From Entoloma clypeatum (lineage: Eukaryota > Basidiomycota > Agaricomycetes > Agaricales > Entolomataceae): a stretch of 64,000 nucleotides of DNA. The position numbers and the translations under genes were made by a program. The notes beneath the pieces are model-generated. The model saw only the letters and a program-made list of their open reading frames with translations. It did not search any database and was not told the DNA's origin. The DNA lies in NCBI GenBank assembly GCA_963565915.1, contig OY751490.1, positions 4,030,001 to 4,094,000 of the forward strand. The letters are read 5' to 3'. Below are positions 30,615 through 40,800 of this stretch, piece after piece (the stretch's first letter is position 1; each line of letters opens with the position of its first letter).

Positions 30615-32483
30615 GATTTTGCTCAGCCCTTTGGAGATGTTGATTTCTCCACAAGTCCCGTCTACTTTGTAACCATGGTTAAGGAAGACGCCTAGGGACA
30701 ATAGGCGTGTGTTCATGTTGGGGATGTAGAATACCGGTCTGAGAAGATGGGTTTTAACTTCCCCATTTAGGGTGTGCCGTACTGGAACGGCCCCAACTCC
30801 AAGAATTTCCAGTTTCTTCCCTTTGGCTGCAGTTTGGACGAATCGCTTGACCGTGAGAGGTCTATAATATGCGAAGTCCTTAAACTCATAGGTGAAGTGT
30901 AAAGAGGCGCCGGAATCTAATATCCATTGCGCGCGTTCTTTTTCCTTACAATGTGTACAAGAAGCAAAATGTTTAATATATTTTTTATGTAAATCACTGC
31001 TAAAGTGATCTACGCATTCTGTACTGGTACTGGCTATTATGTCATACATCTGTTGAGAGGTATTGTTAGCTTTCCGCAATTGGTAAGGTTTAAGAAAGGG
31101 TTTTGACAAACCGTCAAGTTCTATCTTGTCCTCAAATACATCCGGCCCCATCCGTTCCTGGTCGATGTCCATCATTTTCAGCGATTCTTCTATTGACGGG
31201 GCTACGTGACGCTGTTTAGCCGGCCTTTCGTCAATGTCAGGAATGATGGTATCTAAGATACGGAGGTTTGACCCAGAGGGTTGAGCACCAATTTCTCGGG
31301 CGAGTCGTCGCACCCTCTCGTTCTTTTTCCACACAGACGGCTTTCCAGAGGGAAGCCCGGTGTACTGAGAAGGAGGCGGGTTCATGCGTTGCAGGAGTGA
31401 CTGCATTTTCTCCGATTCAGGCTGCGCGGTACTCATAGTTTTCCCACGGCCCGTTATAGTGGTGAAGGTAGGTGCATGATGAGGAGGGAGAGGGCAAGGA
31501 GCACGTTGACAAGGAGGAAGGGGACAAGGAGCAGGACGGCGAGGGGTGTGCTCAAAGGCTGGTGCGATGAATTCGACCATTTCCTCGGCATGGTCGGAGT
31601 CATTGTCGGCGTTGTTGGCACGTTTCTTCTGGTTGCGCCAGCGTCCCTTTCCCTTCTTCTTTTCAGAAGCAGTACTTGGGTCGGTCGAGTTAGGCTGCTC
31701 GTCAGCATTGTTACGCGAGGTACTCAGCGCTGTCTGCTTTTCCCATTTGGGGTCTTGCCCCTTTCGCTTAGTCCCGGAGATTTTCTGGGCCTGCTCGTTG
31801 GACGCCCGAGTAGACCCTATCGCATACTTGCGCCGGTATTCAGAGATGATGCTTTCGGCGACGGCTTTGTAGGTGAAATCGTCGGCGTCGTAGACCTGGA
31901 AAAGGGCGGTGGAGAGTGACGACCAGGCGTCGGGAATTGCATTGGCCAGGATCATTGCCTGCATCAGATTGGGGACGACAAAGCTCGAATCGGCGAGCCG
32001 GGCGAAAAGAGACCCCAGGCGTTCAATTTCAGGCACGGGGTCGCGTCCAGACAGTTTGTAGGTGGCGGCGGCCTTGAAGTCGCCGAAGATGACAGCCGGG
32101 GATACCTTGGAGTAGGCATCCTTTAGCGTTTTCCACGCGCCAAGTGCCGAGGTGCTGTCTTTGATGTGTCGCCTGATCGCCTCAGAGACTTTTAGATGGA
32201 TCGCTCCAAGGGCTGTGTCATCGTCCCTAATCCAGGCCTTTTCTTCCTTGCGGAAGCCGGGCTGGTCAACAGTGGTAACCAGCACAGGAGCAGCAGCAGC
32301 GGTGTGACCGGGAGTGGAGACCGTAGTGGTGAAGTCGGCGATTACGGGACGAGTGATGTCGCCAGAGACGATGCGCCAGACTCCTTGATGGAGGAGGTAA
32401 GACTTCATCTTTTCAGCCCAACTTTGATAGTCGATGCCGTCGAAGACGACAATGGAGTCAAGGGCGGAGCGAGAGGTAGACAT
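30615..32483 (-). pseudogene. gag: Copia H1 gag and protease part, severed from pol
   Basis: Starts MSTSRSALDSIVVFDGIDYQ at 32483 (ten codons inside a longer open frame) and is open to the N1 insertion point. It contains gag, the basic linker and the protease DSGASLHF. The first 230 residues resemble H2 (PVIADFTTTVSTPG), the linker and protease part resembles N1, so the coding part is mosaic. No zinc knuckle. Loss of pol by the N1 insertion leaves at most a Gag-protease product. Confidence 0.92.
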
Positions 32484-32850
32484 TTTTAATGAATCTAAAA
32501 GGAGTTCTCCCAATCAGTGATGTTCTTTATGAATTTGATTTTTAGAGAAAACAAATAAATGATTCCTCATAACATATTCCCTTTAGGAATAGCGGTTTTG
32601 GGAAAAACCCTTTTTGTCAGAAGTGTGTGAGGTACGATCAACATTTCCACATGATGTGTACTAAGTCAATCCCCTTAGGGATGCTTCATGACAGGTACTT
32701 GTCGTAATGACGTTCCCAGGTTCATGTGTGAAGAAGTATGACTCAGAACCTAGATCTTGCGATCGGTTCTCCTGTCAACCAGGGTAGAGTGGGCAGGTAC
32801 TTGCTGTTGCCAGCGTTCCCAAGTCCCTCTGCTATCCGGGGCCCATAACC

Positions 32851-33160
32851 TGTTGAAGTTCCACCTGGGCGCTAGCCGCAGATGTACTGAGCAACACAGC
32901 TACAGTGGAAGTACTCTACTTAACCGTTCTAGTCACTTACTTGGGTTGGAAAGGGTGAGGCTGGTGAGAGCGGTTGAGGCTGGTAAGAGCGATGGAGCTG
33001 GTTAAGAGTCAAGAGACAACTTGTTGATATTGACAGTTTCCTGGTCTTATATACCGTACTACTGTTTGTACCAACCAAACAAGTATGTAATGAAGATACG
33101 TAAAGGTCACGTGATGTAATCTAATCTAATCTAATCTACGTGATGGGAAAAGTTTCAACA
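32851..33160 (-). repeat. Copia H1 5' LTR
   Basis: 310 bp. U3 is of H2 type (TTTTCCCATCACG, CTTTACGTATCTTC), unlike the H1 3' LTR. Confidence 0.92.
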
Positions 33161-33165
33161 TATGG

Positions 33166-34264
33166 TTCCGGGCAACGGCGTTCAAAAGTTATAGTCAAAA
33201 TTGGCCAAATTTGGCGATGTGGGCGAAAAAATTATGTTCGTCAGAACGGCGGTGCAGGGGTAGGTGCTCTAGGCGTTGGAGGGTTCGATTAGAGGTATAA
33301 CAGGGATTGAAAAAGACTTGGGACGAATCGGCGAGGTTTTGGCCATGTTCTGGCTGTCCAAAGTTGTCCTTCCCCCTCAAGCCCTATACTGCTCAAAAAT
33401 GGCCTCATGATGCTATTGTGAGTCCTTCTACTTCATAGGCATCATGTCTCATGCCTGTAGAGGCCTCTTGTAGAGCATACATCGCGTCCGTAATCGAGTC
33501 ATTCGCGTTTTCGCTTTTCAGCGCCAAATTTTTGTGGACATTCGAATTTTCCTCCAGATGTTTGTCATGTCACTCTGGAATGGGCTAGAAGCAGAGGGGT
33601 CTCTTTCTTGACCTCCTGGGAAGGATATGGTGGCTGGGAGACAGAGGCAGGGATGAGTTGGAGATGGCTTGTTGATCATGATCAACAAGCAATGTTATGC
33701 AATCATGTGATTAACACATGGCAAGTGAGATTGGGTTTCTTGAATCGACATTCGGGGCCGTTGCCTCCCCCGCCCCCAGACCAGGTTCGGAAGGTTTGAA
33801 CCTCAGGTTCATGTTTGGCCAGCCAGCGAACATGAACCTCCAAGGAGGTTCAGTTCAACGGCGAGGGTGAACATGAACCCGAACCCTGGGTTCAGTTCGG
33901 GGTTTGAACTGGGTTTGCGGGGTTTGGAACTGGACCGCGGCCAGTCTAGTCCATGGTCACAGAACATGAATTGGAACAAGGAAACACACACATTCCCATC
34001 TACACCCAACACCGTCGGGTCCTGCTGCACTGTGGTTCACAGCGACAATGGACACTGAACAGCATGGAAAGCAGAAGGAGCTGAAACTCAGTTCCAGTGA
34101 AAAAATCAGATCATGTGACACATGGGAGTGGTTTTTTTCAGGGCCATTTTAGACTAACTAGGTTAAAATCAGTCTGAATGGAAAAATTGATTTGACTGAT
34201 GGAGAGTCCAACTTTAAGGGTTTGAGTGAGAATCATCTGGAAATCCAACCATCAATTCCCACAG
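33166..34264. other. No gene recognised; palindrome and word array
   Basis: 33667-33690 is a perfect 24-bp palindrome (half GCTTGTTGATCA). 33776-33960 is a dense array of ggttc/gaacc words in both orientations (for example gaacctcaggttcatg, gaaccctgggttcagttc), ending in ggccagtctagtcc, which is the word seen at 6045-6240. No coding support. Confidence 0.45.
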
Positions 34265-35225
34265 GTTCCCACTAGCGCTGTGTTAAATTCCTTTTCGGGG
34301 ATGTGAAGAATGTGAGGTTACTACCCCCCTCATGTGAGGCTTTTTTCACAATGTTAAAAACATGAAAAATGGATTACATCATCACAGCGGACGCGTCATT
34401 TTTTCGGTACTCAACAGCCTCCGTGTGCAGCTCTTCTGTGCGTCGCTAGCAGCAGAAAACTGTAATCTATTCTTCTCAAAAGTATTCATCCATGTCCCAG
34501 TCATTGGGACTCCCAGCTGCAACTTTTGCCGACCGAGCACCTCCCCTATGACCGCCAACAACTGAAATTTGTTCATCTCCGCCAAGGTGTCTGATCAAAG
34601 CGGCAAGTAGAGGACTGTCCAGCTCCACGAAATCCATGATTTTCCATCGCGTAGTGCATCTAACAATACTTGCATCATCAGCAGTATCTGCACAGTCGGA
34701 CTCGGCAAGATCATAGGGATCAACTTGGTTGAACCATTCATCTTCGAGGCGCGCCCTGTCAAGATCAGACCGAGAGATATTCTCCTCATTGAGGAGATCC
34801 ATGAGACTTGGGGCCGAGTATGTGTGGGGAGCCTCTGCCGACTGGGATGTTGGCCGGATTTCGGGGAGATAAACATGTGTGTGGTGGTTAAAGTCTCCGT
34901 CGCTGAACCCATTTGTGTAGTAATCATATAGTTTGGTGCATTCGATAAGGTTTTCCGGGCTCATGGAGCTTCGGCGAGCAGCATTGAACCACCCGAGGCG
35001 CGACGCAGTCCTCTCATCACAGATTTCCGATGGCAAAATTGAAAAAACCTTAATTGCGACGCGCTGGCATTGGCGTAATCAGTATGGTTCACTCAGATTA
35101 CCTTGAATAGTTGACGTACGGCAAGCTGTCAGCAGCGTGAATCATCTTTTAGACCATTCCAATAGTTGAGGGGCTTCGTCGTTGTTCCCCATGGGTGGCT
35201 CTGAAATGGCTCCAAGTTGTACGCC

Positions 35226-35439
35226 CAGTGACTTCCAAAAGCGGCCCAATGTTTTGTATTTTTTGATTGTTGCTTGAATAACATTGGATTGAAAATAAAT
35301 ACAAACAAAGTATTGGTGTACCATAGATAGCATCTGATCAGGGCTATCCATCAAAAAAAGAATTACATAATTTCAATCAGTATTACTAGAGATATAGGCA
35401 GTTTAATTCAGAGACTCATTGGGCCACTTATGGAAGTAG
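35226..35439 (+). repeat. Left terminal inverted repeat of the Tc1-like element
   Basis: 214 bp, partner of 36630-36843. Confidence 0.9.
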
Positions 35440-35585
35440 CTATCAGAAATGCAGACACAGCCCAATAGCAATGCACATAGCCTAAAGCAATGCACACAGC
35501 TTCAGAGGCTATGATTAATAGCCATAAGGCAGTGCTTACAAGCTATATAAACCAGTCCAACACTCCCCAAAAGCTATAATTCATC

Positions 35586-36602
35586 ATGCATCCCATCTCC
35601 TCTGCTCAGAAGGAAAATATCCTTTCTCTTGCTTCCAGTGGTTTCTCCAATCGCCATATTGCCTCCAAACTTGGTGTAGGCAGGTCTACTGTTGCCAGAA
35701 CACTTCATACTTTTCTTTCCAACCACTATACTCCTCTTACTGGGCGCCCATCCAAACTTTCATCCACAAATCAACATGCAGTTATTGCACAAATCAAGAC
35801 TGGCAAAGCTTCCAATGCTGTTCAAGCCATGAAACATATCAATACCATCATCTCTGATTCAGTCTCCTCACAAACAATTAGAAGAGTCCTGAATAAACAT
35901 TCATTCAAGGCTGTGGTGAAGAAGAAAAAGCCCTTGTTGAGTGCAAGGCATAGAAAGGCAAGGTTGGCCTTTGCTCAGAAGTATCAGGAGTGGACTGTGG
36001 AGGACTGGAAGAGGGTTATTTGGTCAGATGAGACCAAAATCAACAGATTTGGGTCAGATGGAAGAGAGTGGGTCTGGAAGAAGAAGGGAGAAGGGTTGAT
36101 TCAGAGGGAGGTGCAGGGGACAGTCAAGTTTGGTGGAGGAAACATCATGGTATGGGGGTGTATGGGATGGAATGGAGTGGGGCATCTTGCAGAGGTTGAG
36201 GGGAGGATGAATGCTGACCAGTATGTGGCCATTCTGGAGGAGCACATGCTGCCTAGCCTGGAGGAGAGTGGGATTTCTGAGGAGGAGGTAATTTTTCAGC
36301 AGGACAATGACCCCAAGCACACCTCAAAGAAGGCCAAGAAGTGGATGAAGGACAACAATATCACACTTCTGGACTGGCCTGCACAATCTCCAGATATCAG
36401 CCCTATTGAACATCAATGGGTTCATCTCAAGAGGGAGCTTGCCAAGTATCCAACACCACCAAAGGGAGTTTGGGAGATTTGGGAGAGAGTGGCAGAAGTG
36501 TGGAATAATATACCACCAGAGGTATGTCAAAATCTAATAGAAAGTATGCCCAGAAGGTTAGAAGCAGTTATCAAGGCCAAGGGAGGTCATACCAAGTATT
36601 AA
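35586..36602 (+). CDS. Tc1-like DD34E transposase, intact (338 aa)
   Basis: N-terminal paired helix-turn-helix region (residues 1-110; FSNRHIASKLGVGRSTVART), then the DDE domain: first Asp in WSDETK (about 146), second in FQQDND (about 238), Glu in SPIEHQW (about 273), with 34 residues between the last two, i.e. the Tc1 pattern. The GGGNIMVWGC glycine-rich signature is present. No stops; length is normal for the family. It would cut and paste the element and related MITEs. The block SPDISPIEHQW departs from the usual SPDLNPIEHLW found in the relic at 10707, which might affect activity. Confidence 0.96.
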   Translation: MHPISSAQKENILSLASSGFSNRHIASKLGVGRSTVARTLHTFLSNHYTPLTGRPSKLSSTNQHAVIAQIKTGKASNAVQAMKHINTIISDSVSSQTIRRVLNKHSFKAVVKKKKPLLSARHRKARLAFAQKYQEWTVEDWKRVIWSDETKINRFGSDGREWVWKKKGEGLIQREVQGTVKFGGGNIMVWGCMGWNGVGHLAEVEGRMNADQYVAILEEHMLPSLEESGISEEEVIFQQDNDPKHTSKKAKKWMKDNNITLLDWPAQSPDISPIEHQWVHLKRELAKYPTPPKGVWEIWERVAEVWNNIPPEVCQNLIESMPRRLEAVIKAKGGHTKY

Positions 36603-36629
36603 AATAGCCCAATTCTGTTTTTCTGATGA

Positions 36630-36843
36630 CTACTTCCATAAGTGGCCCAATGAGTCTCTGAATTAAACTGCCTATATCTCTAATAATACTGATTGACATT
36701 ATGTAATTCTTTTTTTGATGGATAGCCCTGATCAAATGCTATCTATGGTACACCAATACTTTGTTTGTATTTATTTTCAATCCAATGTTATTCAAGCAAC
36801 AATCAAAAAATACAAAACATTGGGCCGCTTTTGGAAGTCACTG
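36630..36843 (-). repeat. Right terminal inverted repeat of the Tc1-like element
   Basis: 214 bp, inverted partner of 35226-35439, ending CACTG before TA. Confidence 0.9.
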
Positions 36844-37460
36844 TACCTCATTTACGAGAGCATCTGACTCTTCTTTGCCACCCCCACCGAGACGGAGTTG
36901 CTCTCCCCTCAGAATTTGGAGGGCCGACTTCAGAAAGTGCTTGTAAAGTGCCGGCTGTTTGTCCTTAGTAAGTAGCTCGCCATCGAGCCGCGGCAGGGTG
37001 AGCTGAAGTCCCCCGTTATGGCGAAACACTACACCATGGATGTAAGTTCTATCAATAGTCACTGTAACGTGTTCACATACATGGATGAAGCCAATATCCA
37101 AGTAGAAAGATCTCGTGAGATGACTCTTTCATCATCTGGTCAAATCGGCGATTGTAAATCCCCTGGACCTCTCCTCGTCGACGTCCAAGACCACAATTGG
37201 GATCAGCAAACAATTTTTCAAGTTGCCATGCAATGCAAACCCAACCGTAGAATACATCTGCACAGGTAACATTTTGGCCTTCGAGAGTCACAATAGCATT
37301 TGCGCCTGGTGCGAGAAGTTGCATGAAAGATGAAAGGCGACCCATAAACTCGTAGTGAATGGGAGATGTCTGGATATAGGGTATGAACTTCTTTGTCTAG
37401 AGAAATAGAGTGTCCAGTGGCCACGTCAATGCTATGCATAATTGCGAGCATAGAGGAACG

Positions 37461-37771
37461 TGTTGAAGTTCCACCTGGGCGCTAGCCACAGGTGTACTGA
37501 GCAACACGGCTACAGTGGAAGTACTCTACGATACCGCTATAGTCACTTACATGGTTTGGAGGGGGGTAAGGCTGGTGAGAGCGGTTGAGGCTGGTGAGAG
37601 CGATGGAGCTGGTTAAGAGACAAGAGACAACTTGTTGATATTGACAGTTTCCTGGTCTTATATACCGTACTACTGTTTGTACCAACCAAACAAGTATGTA
37701 ATGAAGATATGTAGAGGTCACGTGATGTAATCTAATCTAATCTAATCTACGTGATGGGAAAAGTTTCAACA
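37461..37771 (-). repeat. Copia H2 3' LTR
   Basis: 311 bp, followed on the plus strand by C7, the complement of the polypurine tract. Differs from the 5' LTR at a few places, including one extra G in the gagggggg run near 37560. Confidence 0.93.
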
Positions 37772-37844
37772 CCCCCCCATATTTAGTACATACTTCTAAA
37801 TACATCTTACTTTTTCCCACATATATATAGGTACTTTTGTTCGC

Positions 37845-40800
37845 CTAGTTCTTTATCAGTCCGAAGTACGGGATAAACTTGGAAAAGAGGATTTTCCCCA
37901 GATTCTTAGTCAAAAGGTCTGCAGGGTTATTCACTCCTTCAATGAATTCAACCGTAATAATTCCTTCGGAGACTTTTTCTCTGACGAAGTGGAATCGCAC
38001 GTCAATGTGCTTGGATCGCTTCTCAGTTACAGGGTTGGATGCGATAAAGACGGAGCCGTTGTTATCTCCGTAGATCGGTACTGACCCGATCTGCATTCCA
38101 AGTTCGGCAAGCATGCTTCTCAGCCATGTTGCTGCGCGACTGCAATCTGATAGCGCCATATACTCTGCTTCTGTAGAAGAGAGGGCGATGGTCTTTTGCG
38201 CTGATGATACCCATGTTATCGCTCCAGACGCCAGTGATATGAAGAAGCCGGTGGTAGACCTCCTCGTGTTTTCATCTGACGCCCAGTCGGAGTCTGTGAA
38301 TGCATAGATCCCTTTCCCTGAGTCCCCATCGTACATGATCGCGTAATTTTTTGTTGCCTTCAAATATCTGCAAATATCCCTAGCCACCTCTAAATGGCGT
38401 TTGGTGGGATTTGCGGAAAATTGGGACATTTTGATTACAGCAAAGCAGATGTCAGGCCTCGTTCCAATCATCAGATATAGGAGTGATCCGATGACGGATT
38501 GGTACTTGGATCGGAGTTCCGCATTGGGTTCATCTTCGGACGCCATGGGTTTGTAGCCCGTAGGGAGTGGCGTATGGGTGGCATTAGATTCGCTCATCCC
38601 CATGCGTGCCAGAATTTTCTCAAGGTAAGGTACTTGATCAATGAAGATCCTCTTCCCACGTTGCCTTATTTGGATTGAGAGAAATTCCTTTGGTTCCCCA
38701 TCGGGCGCTAGGTGACCTAGGTCCCTGCACTCCCATGTTGTCATGAAGGCCTTCTTCTTTTCTAGCGTATATTCCCGGTTTGTGCCGAGAAAAGCAGAGT
38801 CGTCGACATAGATGACGGCGATTACAATTTCCCCATTGGTACTTTTGTGAATGAACACTCCCGCATCGGAGTGAAGCCGGACAAAGCCGAGCTTTTTCAT
38901 GGAGGAATCAAGTTCCCTCCACCAGGCTAATGCGGCCTGCTTAAGTCCATATAGAGCTTTGAATAGTTGGTACACGAGGTGTTCTTTCCCTTTTACTATG
39001 TAGCCCTCAGGCTGTCGCATGTAAATGACTTCACGGAGCGTTCCATAGAGGAAGGCTGATGAGACGTCCAAAAGAGTCATGAACCACCCTTCAAGGGCTG
39101 TCAATGCCAGTATTAGTCGGACGGTTTCATATCTTACGACTGGTGAGAAGATCTGATCAAAGTCGATCCCTTCTACCTGTGAGAAGCCTTTTGCGACGAG
39201 GCGCGCTTTCAGACGCCCATCGGACTTTTCGTTGTAAACCCATTTGTTCCTTAGAGCTTTCCTCCCTGCAGGCAGGGGTACTAGCTCCGTGATCACCCCG
39301 CGGCGTTTGAGCATATCTAGCTCTTTACGTTCAGCCGCATACCAGTCTTCTTTATTTGGAAGAGGGTATATGTCTTTATGGGACATTTCAACGATGCCAA
39401 CTTGGACTGATATTGCCTCCATCAGGAGGTCATTCATCCATGCCGTTTGACCGCCCAATCTCCGTCTTCGATCTAATTTTTCAAGATCAGACGCTGGAGT
39501 GTCTTCCCCATAGATGCTTCCTGGCATCTTCCGAACTCGTCGTTCCCTGATCGGTCGATCTGGTACTTGCTCGGGTTGTGGAGTGGGTACTCGCGGTTCG
39601 TCATCAGGCTCACTGGCAGGCAGTTCGTTGTCTGATTCAGGTTGATCCTGTTCAATGGGAACTGGGATATGAGGTGTTTCGTTGTGACTATCGTCATCGT
39701 TGCTGCCAGGAATGAGATCCTCAAACTCATCAGCCGGCTCTGGGTTTTCCATTTCTGGGTGGTTTTCTGGCAACGGGTCAATGTGGCATCTAGGGTACTT
39801 GCTTTCATCAAAGATAGCTTTCCCGCCCATGAAAATCGTGTTGGTCTCAGGATCCATGAAGCGGTATCCTTTGACCCCTGGTTTCGATCCGAGATAAATC
39901 ATCAATCGGGATCTTGATTCCAGGGAGTTCCTACATTTCTCCTTTGGGATATATACATATGCCTGACATCCGAATACTCTGACGCTAGACATGTCGGGGA
40001 TCTCATTGGTCACCCTGAAGTAAGGGGTTTTCCATTCAAGACGCTGCATGGGGGTTCTGTTGTAGAGAAATGCTGTGTGTTCCAAACAGAATTCCCACCA
40101 CATGGGCGGTAAGCATGCATCGAAGCGCAATGCCTGAGATTTTTCCCATAGTGTTCGATTGATCCTTTCTGCTCTACCATTCTGCTGGTGCTGATATGGG
40201 AGCGTGACATCGATCAGAATTCCATGATCGGCAAGTACATCCTTGTATTCGTCAAATTCTCCACCTCCATCAACCCGCCACTTTTTAGGGGTAGCAGCAA
40301 ATTGATTCTGGATCATCGCAAGGAATTGTTTCAGCGCCGTGATGGCGCCTGACTTCTTCCTAAGCAAGACGACCCAGACATGGGATGAAAAATCGTCCAA
40401 AAAGGTAAGGAAATATTTGTACTTATGGTACGATGCCGTGGATATCTGCTTCAAATCTGAATGGATCAAATCAAAGGGTTTGACAGCCCTTGTCGTCGAG
40501 TTAGGATAAGATTGATTCGGCATTTTCCCTTTTAGACACCCCGTGCAGTTTTCCTGTGATCTCTCACGTACTAACGTCCTGGGTACTCCTTTGGTACTAG
40601 TGGGAATTTTATTAAGCGCCTGGTCATTTGGGTGGCCAAGACGTTTATGCCAGGTTTCAACAGTGATTTCGCTAGAGATCGCGTGGATTTGGTCATAGCG
40701 TATTTCAGTGTCTAACCAGTAAATGGTTTGTCCGATGAAATGAGGCGAAAACTGTATTTTGTTCAGCCCTTTAGAGATATTAATTTCTCCGCGCATTCCA

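Larger units (their letters stand above)
20622..33160 (-). mobile_element. Copia H1: minus-strand Ty1/Copia interrupted by Copia N1
   Basis: LTRs at 20622-20931 (3') and 32851-33160 (5'), both 310 bp with TGTTGAAGTT...TTTCAACA ends on the plus strand, and target duplication TATGG (20617-20621 and 33161-33165). The internal frame runs 32483 to 30615, then, after skipping N1 and one copy of its GATTT duplication, 23911 to 20997. So H1 was an intact gag-pol when N1 landed in it between the protease and integrase regions. A primer site of initiator tRNA-Met type (32836-32850) follows the 5' LTR. The two LTRs are not equal: the first about 175 nt (RNA sense) of the 3' LTR match N1, the rest matches the H1 5' LTR. 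Confidence 0.93.
35222..36843 (+). mobile_element. Intact Tc1-like transposon with 214-bp terminal inverted repeats
   Basis: Terminal repeats 35226-35439 and 36630-36843 differ at only three positions that I found. Flanking TA lies at 35220-35221 and 36844-36845; four extra bases (CGCC) separate the left TA from the CAGTG end. Each terminal repeat itself starts ACTTCCAAAAGCGGCCCAAT and ends in the near-complement of this (ATTGGGCCACTTATGGAAGT), so it is an inverted repeat within an inverted repeat. Removing the element and one TA restores the hAT frame (NEV-QLGAIS). Confidence 0.92.
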
